Positions 47,156 through 58,497 of a DNA stretch of 64,000 nucleotides are shown here, one piece after another (position 1 is the stretch's first letter; each line of letters begins with the position of its first letter). Source of the stretch: Odiellus spinosus. Its lineage: Eukaryota; Arthropoda; Arachnida; Opiliones; Phalangiidae. The notes under the pieces were generated by a model that saw only the letters and a list, made by a program, of their open reading frames with translations, made no database searches and was not told the origin of the DNA. The stretch is taken from assembly GCA_963920705.1 (NCBI GenBank), contig OY987225.1:16261492-16325491 (forward strand). Reading direction: 5' to 3'. Made by a program: the position numbers and the translations under genes.

Positions 47156-48073
47156 TTGCGTCCAGCGTTAAGCTTAAAAGTTTCATCTTTTCAATTAGAA
47201 TAAGGGATGCCTAGTTGATTACATTCGATTGAAAGGGATTTTCTAATTGGATACGATCCGATGTGTAATTTATTTTCTGCTCATTGGAAGGAACCTTTTT
47301 TAGGTATACCTCAAACGAGAAAATCGTTATTTATTTATTAAACATGTTCCTTTTATCAAAAAGGGTGAGAAATTATAGAAAAAAAAAATGCTGCCTTGCA
47401 CCGTTAAAAATGTCCTTTAACTGATTTGGAACAAATCCATAAATAAGAGAAACAAAAATTAAAAGGGCAAGTGAGCGGTTAATTCAGAAATCGCTGAGTT
47501 TTGTGAACTTAATTGATGTGGAACAAGAAGTAGCCAGACAGTCAATCGAGTACTTTTACCTGCGTAAAAAAATGTAAAGATTCTTACCCGCGTAAAAAAA
47601 TAAAACAAAAAATAAAAAAATGAAGAAGTGAGTCTTCGTACAGTCGCGCCAGATGGCGCCAGGGACTCTATACCAGCTGCCACCAGAGAGAAAACTCTCA
47701 ACTGTCGAGAAAGGAGGTAGAACAACGCGAAGAGGGAACTACGCGACGCTACACGAGAATCCGTGACGTTTGTTACACGAAAATCTCCTTTTTTAGGAGC
47801 AACACCAAGGGGAGTAAACGCCCTGAAAGCTACGTTCCTTCCCCCAACTACATCTGTATTTCGAGGTATCTTTTTATAACGTGGAGTGATACGTCATCAC
47901 TCCACGTAAAAATGAAATCCCGAAAAACAAACGGTTTTTACTATTTAAAATATTAATAATTATTTAATAAAATATTACTAAATGAAATAGTTGTTTACCC
48001 GAAACTTGAAATGAAGTATGTAATGAATGATAATAGGACGACATATACTAGTTGAATTATTTTATAAATATAA
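47156..48073. other. Unassigned region
   Basis: No gene seen; an 88-codon minus-strand frame at 47459-47725 overlaps A-rich repeats and shows no domain. Confidence 0.4.
47879..47907. repeat. 12-bp-arm hairpin with TACGTCA loop
   Basis: ACGTGGAGTGAT and ATCACTCCACGT flank a 5-base loop; the centre contains a TACGTCA, like a CRE/ATF half-palindrome. Confidence 0.7.
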
Positions 48074-48368
48074 TTGACGAATTCGAAATTTCCATACTCA
48101 TAAACCAACTTCCAGGTGCTACGGCCATTGAGGTACAAATATAATGATGAATTATCAAAATAGATGGCGCGCCTACTCCTCACTCTATCTCTTGCTCTCA
48201 TACCTATTCACGTATTACACCCGTTGCTATGGGAAACGCTTCGAGTCTCGAAGCGCGAGAGGGGCTACCGCCTAGTTTGTCTCTCTCGTCATAGCTTAGC
48301 CAATCAGAATAGGATCAGAACTGGAACTACGATAGCGACATCTCTTAACAGACCGGCGCGCAATAAGT
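48074..48368 (+). mobile_element. Family B MITE, right-truncated
   Basis: It starts TTGACGAATTCGAAATTTCC and stops after GACCGGCGCG. A 73-codon frame across it is the repeat. Confidence 0.75.
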
Positions 48369-48411
48369 TACAGTTTTTTCTGTAGCGAAAAAAAAAAAAA
48401 ACTTTCTGAGG

Positions 48412-48692
48412 ACAAGGAGGATCAGAGAAGGAGAGGAAATGTGGGGACGGCGCGGATCCTACTGCGTCGGCCTAAACTCCCACTCTGGGAGAACGGGGGT
48501 AGAGACGTTTCGTGGTAAAATGTTGTCGCGTGGGTAAAACGAATCCTTTATGAGACGCGCTAGCTAGCGACCACGTGACAACAGTTTACCTCGAGAATTT
48601 CCTATCCCCCTTTCCACCCGAGTGGGAGGTTGGCTCTTCTCTCTCTAACTCAACGCAGCCCCACATTTCCTCTCCTTCTCTGATCCTCCTTG
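48412..48692. mobile_element. Foldback element, family Q
   Basis: ACAAGGAGGATCAGAGAAGG and CCTTCTCTGATCCTCCTTG are inverted ends of about 37-base arms (continuing AGAGGAAATGTGGGG). Frames on both strands inside are incidental. Confidence 0.7.
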
Positions 48693-49080
48693 CTGAGGAT
48701 ATAGGGGTGAATGAGAGTTGGATTGCCGGTTTTCGCATTGAAGCGCGCTTACCGCTTTCCACCCGTTTTCCCCTCGTCCTGGTGGTACAATTACGCACAA
48801 CTAGTTTGGCGCCGGTCGTCAACTCGTCGTCTATTGGTTAGAAACTTAGAGTTGAGAATTCGGGATGGGCGCGAGCGTCTCTTCCTGCCCCAAACATGAG
48901 AACTCTCCTTCAGCCATATATCCTCCTAGGTAGAAGCTATCCACCTGGCGGCAAGAAATATTTTTCGCTGCAAAAATAGCTTGGTGGAAATTAGCCATTA
49001 AACCATTTTGTAGCTATGTAATGTGTCTCTTGTATTGCGGATGAACATAAATCGATCATTTATTTGCCATGGTGAATATA
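48693..49080. other. Unassigned region
   Basis: GC-richer than average with overlapping plus-strand frames that show no domain. Confidence 0.4.
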
Positions 49081-49191
49081 ATATTATTTATTATTAATTA
49101 AAAGACGGCTACTTCATGGCGGTTATTAATATAATAAAAAGTTCTAATAACCGCCATGAAGTATCCGTCTTTTAATTAATAATAAATAATG
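49081..49191. repeat. Compact inverted repeat
   Basis: Arms of about 45 bases with AATTAAAAGACGG and TACTTCATGGCGGTTATT and their inverse, separated by fewer than 20 bases. Confidence 0.85.
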
Positions 49192-49490
49192 GTATACTAT
49201 CAATTGATTACTCAAGAGCTTTGCTCGATCATTTAATATTAAATCTAGTTCCCGAAAAATAGGCCTTACACACTTATCCATCGCTCTTGAACATCCTTGG
49301 TGCTTAGTGTAAAACCCACGCAACGATAGCTTAACTGATAATTTTTTTTTATAATGCAGAACCAGTAAAGACAGATAATAAAACCGTCACAGATTCATAA
49401 ATTGACACAAAAACGTTGATGTAAGTGTCCCAACTGCGGCCAGATATATTTTCGGTCCACAGATGAAACCAAACGTCTATCACTTTAGTC
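49192..49490. other. Unassigned region
   Basis: Nothing recognised. Confidence 0.4.
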
Positions 49491-49813
49491 TATAAAAGTA
49501 AACAACTACTCGGAGTTTAATACTATGAGCCAAAAAAAGCCATCACCCCTGTCTGGCTCGAATGATTTGACTTCTTTCTCGATATTTTGAGTCGGGAGAG
49601 AGGGGCGGAATTTAGGCGGACCGCGCTTGACTATATTGTCTCCCCCCCCCCCACGCCCCCAATTCCGGAATTTCCCCAAAAGATTGGTGCTTCCTATTTC
49701 ACTATTTACACGGCGACTGTGGTCGCTAGAGTGTCTCGAATCAAAATATGCCGGTACATTTACCTGGACCTTTGCTGATAGTATTAAGCTACGGGGCGTT
49801 GTTTACTTTTATA
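49491..49813. mobile_element. Family E MITE, copy 2
   Basis: Inverted ends TATAAAAGTAAACAAC and GTTGTTTACTTTTATA. A C-run lies at 49643-49652. Inverted relative to 14143-14400. Confidence 0.72.
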
Positions 49814-50202
49814 TAATAAATTAAGCTTTAATAAATGAATACTCTCTTAAACGATTTAATTCGAACTATTGTCAAGTAATTTCCGTTATTTCGCAAAAAT
49901 ATGATAGAATTCGAATTAAATTTACAGTTCTCCGTTTGAGTATTGGTTAACCCGTAGATATCTGCTCAAAGCAATGGAATCAGTTTGGACAGTTATTCGG
50001 ATATTAAAATCAGTTAAAAGAGATTGAATACAAATAATCGGGTAAACAGTTTTTATCCGCTAACTTATTTGCTCAATACCTGATACTCGAAAAGTATAAC
50101 AGTTTGTTCTATAACGATAACAGTTGGGTCCTCCATCTTTTGTCAACAAGCAACTCTCTAGTTAGGTAGAAGCTACACGGCGCCTAGCTCCACCTGGTGT
50201 TC
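49814..50202. other. Unassigned region
   Basis: Nothing recognised. Confidence 0.4.
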
Positions 50203-50495
50203 CTTTACGCGCCGATCTGTTAAGAGACGTCGCTATCGTAGTTCCCATTCTGATCCTATTCCAATTGGCTAAGCTATGACGAGAGAAACAAACTAGACGG
50301 TAGCCCCTCCCCTCGCGCTTCGAGACTAAACGCGTTTACCATAGCAACGGGTGTAATTCGCGGATAGGTACGATAGCGATAGAGTGAGGCATAGGCGCGC
50401 CATCTAATTGTGATAATTCATCATTATATTTGTACCCAATAGCAGTAGCCCCTGGAAGTTGGTTTATGAGTATGGAAAATTCGAATTCGTTAATT
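50203..50495 (-). mobile_element. Family B MITE
   Basis: Runs from TTTACGCGCCGATCTGTTAA to AATTCGAATTCGTTAATT, including ATAGCAACGGGTGTAAT. Confidence 0.75.
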
Positions 50496-50679
50496 CTATG
50501 CAGTGAGCTTTTTACGCGGAACGTTAATTGAATCTTTAGGGTTTTACCCTAAAAATTGTTAAGAAAGCGAAGAAACAAGCATCTGAACTTTAGCTGCAAA
50601 AGTGGCATTAATGAAAATACGGATTCATTTTGAAAGGTATTTTAACAAAAAAAAAAATAGCTTTAATATGTAACATCCT

Positions 50680-51157
50680 TTTAGCAAATATTTTAATCTC
50701 GTAATAATTGTTTGTTGGTATAAAACCAGAAATTATAGAATCAAATGGATACGGATATAAAATTTGAAGAGTGATTAATAAACAAATAATGCGAAGATAA
50801 AAAAACGATGTTTCTCCTCGTGTTTCTAGAAATCCGTATAGAATGAAATATAATAATTATATTTTAATCTAAATTGAAAGGAACCGACTAAATCACTACA
50901 TTCTAGTTTCGAGATCTCAATGTGTTAGAATTCTCGAAGAAACTCGAGATTCAAATTTTCATAGCGGCGAATGAATAACTCGTATAACGTATAAATTTCC
51001 TATAACAATGAGTACGATTAAAAAGTTCGCCTTACATTCGGGTATACGCTAACTCGATTAAGAAATGGATATTTTTTTGAGAACGGATAATATCTGTCTC
51101 AGATTCTCGATGGTCTGTTTCTATTAACAAAAAGTATCGGAATTCCAAGCTCTATTC
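50680..51157 (+). mobile_element. Family A MITE, left-truncated
   Basis: It begins within the element at TAGCAAATATTTTAATCTCG and ends GGAATTCCAAGCTCTA. Confidence 0.7.
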
Positions 51158-52234
51158 ACGTAGCATCATTACAATAACATTTGAAACAACCTTAATTGAA
51201 AATTCAAAAAAAAAGGAGTTGAAAAATAGATTTTTTACCAACCAGAAATAAATTCTCGTGGAAGATCCCTCGAGCGAAGAAAAGGGATGAAAGTGTATAA
51301 GCCAACGGTATCTCCACCACCCACTAACATTCCAATCTTTTTTTTAAAATGCAGCAGCGTTCCCTAAGCCTCGGCCGAGATTCCCCCAAGAGAGAGAGAG
51401 CGAAAAGTTGGGGAGACTATAAAGAAGAGGCATCTTGTGGCAAAAGGCAAACCCATAAATGAAACGACCTTCAGAGAGGAAAATCATCAGTGCACCGCGC
51501 CGCCGAACCAGTTTTTAGCGCTTCGGGCTCTATAAATTTTAGTTTCGCGGGATTCTTTCGTCTATAAGGCAAAACTTATAGTACAATATTTTTAAAGCTG
51601 CCACCTGATTCTATTTGAGACTGGAATTCTCGTTTCGTCAAGCTACGAAGTCAGGTGTGTGTGTGCCAAAAGCCGCGCTACCTAAAGCCAAGATTTCACA
51701 CTTGGAAATTACAAATAAATATAAAAAAACTCGATATTTGCTTTAGCCGATTGGCGTAGCGAAACCAATTTTTGAAATAACCTATCTGATTTAAGTCTAC
51801 TGTGTTTTAGGATCTACAAAGGCGGTTTCGCTGGACAAATGTCCAGTTTCAAAAGCTGGGCCAGTTTAATAATTAAATGCTGGTGGGTGCATTGTTTTTC
51901 CTTGAGAATTTAACTTTAAAACATAATACTGAAATTGACTCGATAAAATTCTTTGTTCTTCACTTCTATGACTTATTTCGAAGGATAAATATTGTAGCTG
52001 ACCAATGCCCAGTCTCTTTTTTTTAATAATGCTACTTGCAATCAATTTGCCATGTTGAGTTTTAAAAAAACAATTATTTTCCAGCCTGAGTACAAAGACT
52101 GTGCAGAGGGATATATTAAAGGACCACCGTTATGAGAATTTTTTGTCAAAAACTTGCAAAGAAGTATTGCTGAAAATATCCCATTAAAATATTATGGTTA
52201 ATTAATTTACAATTACATCCCGCAATGAGGCCGC
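51158..52234. other. Unassigned region with GC-richer block
   Basis: 51355-51560 is GC-richer and has no repeat copy in the window, with a CTATAAATTTT at 51529. It could be a regulatory or 5' exon island, for example for cyclin D upstream, but nothing proves this. Confidence 0.3.
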
Positions 52235-52486
52235 TCATAGATATATTAATAATGAACTAGATCCACAATTATTTTTAAGATCGATGTACAATATAGAAGC
52301 TTTTTTAACTTCCTTTGACTGAACAAATTTCTCGCGCCAGAGGGGGACATATGTCCCCCGCTGGCGCGAGAAAGTAGAGTCAAAGGCGAGCATTCTCGCG
52401 TGAAAATATTTTCTATTCCTGACATTTTTGGCGCGTGACTTTGGCAGGGTTGTGGTGGATCTAGTTCATTTTTAAATATCTATGAT
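52235..52486. mobile_element. Foldback element with central perfect-axis palindrome
   Basis: Outer arms share ATGAACTAGATCCAC. At the centre, 52328-52373 is a 23-base arm palindrome with no loop and one mismatch, its axis at GGGGGACATATGTCCCCC. Confidence 0.75.
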
Positions 52487-52670
52487 GATGCCGCGCCCTC
52501 TATCGCTACTCGCGAGAAATAGAAATTTCTCCGCCTATTACCAACGCCATTAATATATCTCAAAAACGTAAAAATTCGTAAAACTAAAATGCTATAACCT
52601 TTTTGAGGCTCATGATTTGGGGAGTTATCTTTGAAGATATTCAAAGAAATTGATCACTATCATAGAGAGT

Positions 52671-52970
52671 AGATAGGGGAGGAGTGGAAGGGGCTCTTAA
52701 AGAGTTCTCGTTTTTCATTTTTTCCACGGAACATCCGGTATATGCGCGCGTCGTTTTTTAACACCCGGTCATCATAGAGGGCTACCCTCTATGCAAGCAG
52801 TGAAGCAGACGATATTTTTTCTGCGCTGTAATTGGTTGTAACGGTTTCAAAATCAGCCAATAGTAAAACACAGGATGTTGAGAGGAAAATTGGAAAGGCA
52901 AAATCCGAGAACTCTCAAAATGCAAAGCCAAAGCTGTCGGTTTCCACTCCTCCCCTATCTACCCTCTATG
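52671..52970. mobile_element. Foldback MITE, family J, copy 2
   Basis: CATAGAGAGTAGATAGGGGA and its inverse TCCCCTATCTACCCTCTATG bound the element; an internal CATAGAGGGCTACCCTCTAT sits in the middle (52773-52793). Confidence 0.75.
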
Positions 52971-53308
52971 TCACTATATACAAAGTTTTACTTTTACGTG
53001 ATGATAGGTGTAATTACGTACAGACGCGGGGTTCGAAAAATTTATCATATTTTCAAATTCTGCAGTTATTAGGTTTTCCTCTATCCACCTTTGGCGCTGT
53101 AAGTAGGTGAGCTTTTTTGAAGAGGGGGGTCGCGTAATTTAATTTTTATTTAATTCATTGTGGTTCTAATTATGTTTCGTTTTTAACCAATTGCGTATCA
53201 TTTAATACAGAAACGATTGTTTTTTACGAAATAAAAAACACGTTCTAAAACTCATATATTGTAGAAAGAAATCACAAACGTAAGCTTATTGTACAAGAAT
53301 AACGTGTA
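52971..53308. other. Unassigned region
   Basis: Nothing recognised. Confidence 0.4.
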
Positions 53309-53505
53309 CATAGTTTTCACTAAAGGGGGTAAGTGCCGTTCCCCCATGTTGCCAACCACTTGTGAGTGCAGAGGGAAAGGCTAGAGTTCAGTTTTGAAAC
53401 TGATCTGTTCTGAACTGCACTCACAAGCTCCTGGCAACCTGGGAATGAAAGCAAAGCTGGGTAAGAGGGGTGGAATTTTCTTTTGCCCCTTTACTGAAAA
53501 CTATG
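53309..53505. mobile_element. Foldback MITE, family K, copy 2
   Basis: CATAGTTTTCACTAAAGGGG at the left pairs with CCCCTTTACTGAAAACTATG at the right. Inner stem ACTTGTGAGTGCAG and CTGCACTCACAAG. Confidence 0.8.
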
Positions 53506-54082
53506 TATCTGTTGGTATTGAAATGGTATTTGGTTGGATAATAACTATTAAAAAAATATTATTTTAAAATAATCATTTTTAAAAGTTAACAACTTTTTGA
53601 ATTTGTTTTTAACACGTACTATACTACGAATGTTGACATATAAAAATATATAGCATAAAAAATGTACATTTTAGAGTTGCCAGCAAGCATGGTAGGAACA
53701 AAAAGTTAGTAAACAAAGAGCATCATTTTTGAATATCATAATAAACAAGTAAAATAACATTTTTTGCTGTTCAAAAAATATTTTATATCCAAACCAATGC
53801 CTACGGAGTTTTCCTCTCTCTTTCTCTTTATACTCACCCAATTACAGCTGTCGCTCTTAGGAGCGTTGATCATGCGAAATGAAGGTAATTTTTGCCCAGG
53901 AACCGAAACTTCAAAACTGCTATGACGTAAAACACAACATTTGAAAGCACCATTTTGGCAAAAAACGGCAACTTAAAATGACCCAAAATAAACTAAAAAA
54001 TTCGAGCATGCACATGCCTTCTAAAAATTCCGTAGGCATTGCCCAAACGCAATACGAACTTCATGTTTTTACGTATCGATTA
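53506..54082. other. Unassigned region
   Basis: No recognised gene; frame 53978-54307 runs into the decamer array and is not convincing. Confidence 0.4.
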
Positions 54083-54194
54083 TGCACACTTACAATGTCA
54101 GTACGTGCGTACGTCTATAAATGTTTCCAGAATGTTCTAGAAGGTAGCACAAAAATTCTGGAAAGTGCTTGGAAGGTCGGGAAAGTTCTAGAAA
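54083..54194. repeat. Second decamer array with heat-shock-element start
   Basis: GTACGTGCGTACGTCTATAA precedes TTCCAGAATGTTCTAGAA (54125-54142), four exact alternating pentamers, followed by degenerate units to GTTCTAGAAA at 54194. It shares flank and units with 19308-19494, so both belong to one dispersed family. Confidence 0.75.
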
Positions 54195-54344
54195 TAAACT
54201 TTTTATTTCTTAATTATGATATTCTAAAATTATGCGCTCTACTATCTTTTTTTCTTCTAATCAATCTTTTCGGTATATATTTTTATTTATCAACGTTTGT
54301 AGTATAGTGTATGTTTAAATTAAATTCAAAAAGTTTTTACCTTA

Positions 54345-55018
54345 ATCACATTAGTAAAAATAAGGTAAGTGGCGCGCGCGATGAAAAAGTGTGGCGAAAA
54401 CCCGCCTTCCTATGAATAAATGATAAATACGTATGACCGTCTCGTATTTAAAATATAGCCGAAAATTCAGTTTTTATTTTTTTTTGACATTGTTCCACCA
54501 ATTTTAAAAATCTGAAAAATTTCAGGGGTTAACTTTGACCCAAAATACACATTATATTTCTTTTTCGAGGAGGCCATATTTTTTTTTTTTTTAATAAATT
54601 TTCAAATTTTAAAACACTTGTAAAAAATTTGCTTTTGAGCGTGAATTTTTTTTTTAAAAAATACCACCTTTAATTTAAAAAAAAGTATATTCGATTTGGT
54701 GAAAATTTGGCCAAGATATCGCCAAAAAACGAAATGAGGTTATGTGCGCATCTTTTGAGCTGAACATTTGCACATGACCACCATTATGGGCCAAATTATC
54801 ACCAATTCGAATGTAATTTTTTTCTCTCAAGGTGGTATTTTTTTTTTAATCAAGCTCTAAATGCAAATTTTTTGCAAGCGTTTTAAAATTTGAAAAATTA
54901 TTTAAGAAAAAAAAAAAAAAAAAAATAGTTCTCTAGAACCATTCGTAGAAAGGCGGGTTTTCACGCGCCAAACTTTTTCATCGCGCGCGCCACTTACCTT
55001 ATTTTTACTAAAGTGACT
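54345..55018. mobile_element. ~670-bp palindromic foldback element, family U
   Basis: TTAGTAAAAATAAGGTAAGT and GGCGCGCGCGATGAAAAAGT at the left are matched by their inverse at 54968-55013. Similarity continues inward (ATACCACCTTT / AAGGTGGTAT) to an axis near 54745. Confidence 0.8.
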
Positions 55019-55280
55019 AAGTTTATAATTTTAAAAAAGTTGGATTAAATTTTCGAAATGAAAAATGAACTCTATAAAGTTCATACCCAGAACTCAAAGC
55101 GCCAATAGCCAATGTCGTCACTTTAAAGGGCGCGACTTATCTAATTTAATCATATATCAAAAGAAATAACAAATGTAAGTTTATTGTACAAGAATACCAT
55201 AGGTTGGTTCCGAAATTGTAATTAGTTGGATAATAAAGTTCTTGTAAAAATTATTATTTAAAATTTTTATTTTTAACACT
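55019..55280. other. Unassigned region
   Basis: Nothing recognised between the two foldback elements. Confidence 0.4.
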
Positions 55281-55815
55281 TGGGTCATTCCATGGGAAAT
55301 CGACCAGTCATGACACCATGGGTCAGTCGATTTTTATGAAACTTTCAACATATATTTAAAGATCCAAAATAATAGGTTATCCAAAGTATTGGCCAAATAT
55401 TTTGATTAGATCGACTTTTACAGCGATTTGAAAAAAAGCCTGATTTTCGCTATTCGCCGTTGCCCTTTTCGGTAGCTTTCAGAAAAGTTTTAATATTTAA
55501 ATTTTGAATTAAGCTACACACTCGCAAATTTGACGCCTTATATAAAATGAAGCGTCGAACACGATGATATAAAATTCGAAAACCTACGATGAATAGATCT
55601 TCCGTAATTGACGTCTTAACTCAAAAAAATATTTTTCGGCACGCGGTCAAAAAGGTGCACTTGAATTTTTTGAAAATGGACATTTTTCAATAGCTTTTGC
55701 CAGGGGCTTTCAGATTATAATAATATTGATATAGTTATTTGGGTCCTAAGAGGAGTTTTTTCAAAAAATCAAAATAATGTTTTTTTTTTTTAGTTTTTCA
55801 CGTATATTTAATATA

Positions 55816-55846
<31 letters not shown>

Positions 55847-55849
55847 AAG

Positions 55850-56051
55850 TAATAAACCTTTTTTAATTCTTTTGATGAAATTTTGAAAACCTTGCTTGGT
55901 TTTCTGTAAATTAATGAAGGGTCTGCTACTTTACACAATATACAGCTCAAGGGAACGTAACATTTATCACTTTTCTTGGGCCACGTCAAGATATTTTCTC
56001 TGTCTCTCTTCATAAAGTTGATTAAACAATCCGTTTCTAAAAGCTTATATA
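55850..56051 (-). pseudogene. Left-arm copy of a decayed transposon ORF (C-terminal part)
   Basis: This continues the ORF on the far side of the insertion: CLINFMKRDRENILTWPKKS, then DKCYVPLSCILCKV and ADPSLIYRKPSK. The INFM-WP-CxVP-ILC pattern matches the right-arm copy at 57060-57230, so both arms carry the same C-terminal region. The low-complexity lysine tail comes from the poly-T tract at 55820-55847 and is probably not protein-coding. Confidence 0.5.
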
Positions 56052-56460
56052 CCATTGGGTCGAATCCCAATCGACCGAACGCAATCCCATTCGACCGAAA
56101 AAACCGCACTTTGGCGGATTTTGGATTCTTTTTCATCCTCAGTTTCACCTAGGTTTCATCCAATATTATTAAAGTCCAAATCGATATCTATGGAGGCTTA
56201 AATTTTGATCATTTACAATAATTGCATTACAATTATACCTAACCCAGTCTAACCTAACCCAACCTAACTTAATCAAGCCTAACCTAGCCTAACCTAACTA
56301 AACCTAACCACCAAAAAATAATTAATAAGGCGACAGTAGAATGCCGTTGAAACACGTCCCATTGAATCGAAAACCGCCAATATGGCTATAATAACTTCCT
56401 ATTTTGGCTGAATTTCTTGTTTTATCAATTCTATCCAATGGGATTCGATCCAATAGGATA
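56052..56460. mobile_element. Insertion carrying CCTAACC tracts bounded by inverted TCGAATCCCA units
   Basis: This segment splits the left-arm ORF of the palindromic transposon and is absent from the right arm. Its ends are inverted: ATTGGGTCGAATCCCA on the left and TGGGATTCGATCCAATAG on the right. The middle (56238-56310) is CCTAACC/AACCTAA repeats. The architecture resembles that at 34862-35755. Confidence 0.6.
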
Positions 56461-56772
56461 TAACCTTCTAGGATTCATTTTTCTGTTACGACAACCGATG
56501 AACCAATCTTGGTCATAATGAGCCGCTACATACTGCCGTACTTCAATATCTTTAAGTGTGACGGTTTCTTCAGTGAACAATGTTACCTGGATCGTAGTAT
56601 AGTATTTATCACCAGAAATACGATCCATGTTGAGGTCATTTTTAGAAGTTGGAATAAATCTGTGATGGCTACGAGTACCAACAAATAGTGCTAGCGATGG
56701 ATAATCTCGCGTTGAGAGCTTCTTTGGCATCTTTAAAATCATTTTTCGCAACATAAAAGAACTTAATCCCAT
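56052..56772 (-). pseudogene. Left-arm copy of a decayed transposon ORF (N-terminal part)
   Basis: The frame opening at 56772 encodes a peptide containing GTRSHHRF, MDRISGDKYYTTIQVTLF, TEETVTLKDIEV and YVAAHYDQDWFIG. A similar peptide occurs in inverted orientation at 56858-57109, so the ORF belongs to the palindromic element around it. The YVA-YDxDWxIG pattern recalls a conserved segment found in many arthropod repeat-encoded proteins of unknown function. The frame is broken after this motif by a roughly 410-bp insertion and resumes in the next entry. Confidence 0.5.
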
Positions 56773-56857
56773 TAATATTCATTGGCAAATTGAAAGAATT
56801 GGTGTCACAATCTGATTATATTCAGACCATCCATCGGACCATCGCTAGCACTATTGT

Positions 56858-57240
56858 TTGTACGTATACCGTAGTCATCACAGATTTGTTCCAATTTCTA
56901 AAAATGAACTCCACATGCATCGCATTTCTGCTGATGAATACTATGCTATGGTCAAGGTAACATTGTTTACTGAAGAAACCATCAAACTTAAATATATTGA
57001 AGTTTGGCAGTATGTAGCGGCTCTTTATGTCATAACAGAAAAATGCAATTTAGAATCGGATTGTTTAATCAACTTTATGAACAGAGACGAAGAAAATATG
57101 TTGACATGATCCAAGAAAAGTGACAAATGTTACGTTCCCTTGAGCTGTATATTGTGTAAAGTAGCAGACCCTTCATTAATTTGCAGAAAACCAAGCAAAG
57201 TTTTGAAAATTTCATCAAAAGAATTAAAAAGGCTAACTAC
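56858..57240 (+). pseudogene. Right-arm copy of the decayed transposon ORF
   Basis: The right arm carries an inverted copy of the ORF: RSHHRFVPISKNELHMHRIS, ADEYYAMVKVTLFTEETI, then CLINFMNRDEENMLT. A TGA at 57107-57109 replaces the TGG tryptophan codon of the left copy, after which the same frame continues with KKSDKCYVPLSCILCKVADP. The DWFIG segment of the left copy is missing here. Both arms are therefore non-functional, each broken differently. Confidence 0.5.
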
Positions 57241-58007
57241 GTATGTTTTTGTATACATTATATTAAATATATGGAAAAAAACTAAAAAACATTTTGATTT
57301 TTTGAAAAACAAAAATTCCTTTTAGGACCCAAATAACTATATCAATATTGTTATATTCTGAAAGCCCTTGCCAAAAGCTAGTGAAAAATGTCCATTTTCA
57401 AAAAATTCAAGTTGCATCTTTTGGTCGCGGGCCACAGAATCCCGGGACCCCCCCTCCCGATTTTTTTTTTTTTTTTTTTTTGAGTTTAGACGTCAATTAC
57501 GGAAGATCTGTTCATCGTAGGTTTTCGAATTTTATACCATCGTGTTGGTCGCTTCATTTTAAGTAAGGCGTTAAATTTGCGTTTTCTGAAAGCTACCGAA
57601 AAGAGCAACGGCGAAAAGCGAAAATCAGGCTTTTTTTCCAATCGCTGTAAAAGTCGATCTAATCAAAATATTTGGTCAATACTTTGGATAACCTATTATT
57701 TTGGGTCTCTAAACATATGTTGAAAGTTTCATAAAATCGGCTGATCCATGGTGGCATGACTGGTCGATTTCCCATGGAATGACCCATTTACTATACTCAG
57801 TTTTCGGTTGTGATTTTCCGTCAAGGGGGAACCTAACTTTAGATTTCTAACTAAAATATTATATGAACTACAAATAGCTACCTAGAAATTATTAATTGGT
57901 TTGTGCAACTTTTATTAATTCAATGGGATCTACTGAATTATATTAAGATATAATCCTTAAAAATAGATTATTTATCATTCCCGTTAAATTATCCTAAGAT
58001 AAAAGAT

Positions 58008-58497
58008 AATTATACAAAAAAGAAGTTGCTTCGCACCCTTAAAAATGGCTCTTTATCTAACTCGAATCAAACCCTTGGAGGGACACAAATTAATTGTTAT
58101 AGAAAGAGCAATTTAATATCTTTAAAAATATAGATTTAGTCTACTACTTCAAAAATTATTATTATATATTTTCCAAATGACGGATAAAGACGACCTAGGA
58201 AACCTTCCTCTCTTATTGATGTTATTTTTAAATTCTATCAGCATTACTAATTAAAATAGCTAAAGATGGAGTTCCTTTAATATTTACCATTAGTACTAGG
58301 TCGTCTTTATCCGTTTTTTGGAAAATATATAATAATAATAAAATCTTTGAAGTAGTAGACTAAATCTACTAACTCAAATTTTAAAGATATTAAATTGCTC
58401 TTTCTCTAACAATTAATTTGTGTCCCTTCACTGGTTTGATTCAAGTTAGATAAAGAGCCCTTTTTAAGGGTGCGAAGCAACCTTTTTTTGTAAAATT
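58008..58497. mobile_element. Foldback element F2
   Basis: Diverged copy of 8039-8547. Its two arms differ from each other at several sites, unlike F1. Confidence 0.8.

Larger units (their letters stand above)
55281..57786. mobile_element. Large palindromic (foldback) transposon, 2.5 kb
   Basis: Both ends read TGGGTCATTCCATGGGAAAT inward, followed by CGACCAGTCATG. Similarity continues for roughly 700 bases of each arm, including a segment with GCTATTCGCCGTTGC and the ORF copies. The arms are inverted copies of one another and the left arm carries a secondary insertion. I do not recognise the superfamily from the termini. Confidence 0.75.

Noticed and set aside
53978-54307. 109-codon plus-strand frame with a hydrophobic C-terminus
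   Set aside because: It runs through the HSE-like array and AT-rich DNA; the hydrophobic end is explained by T-rich composition.
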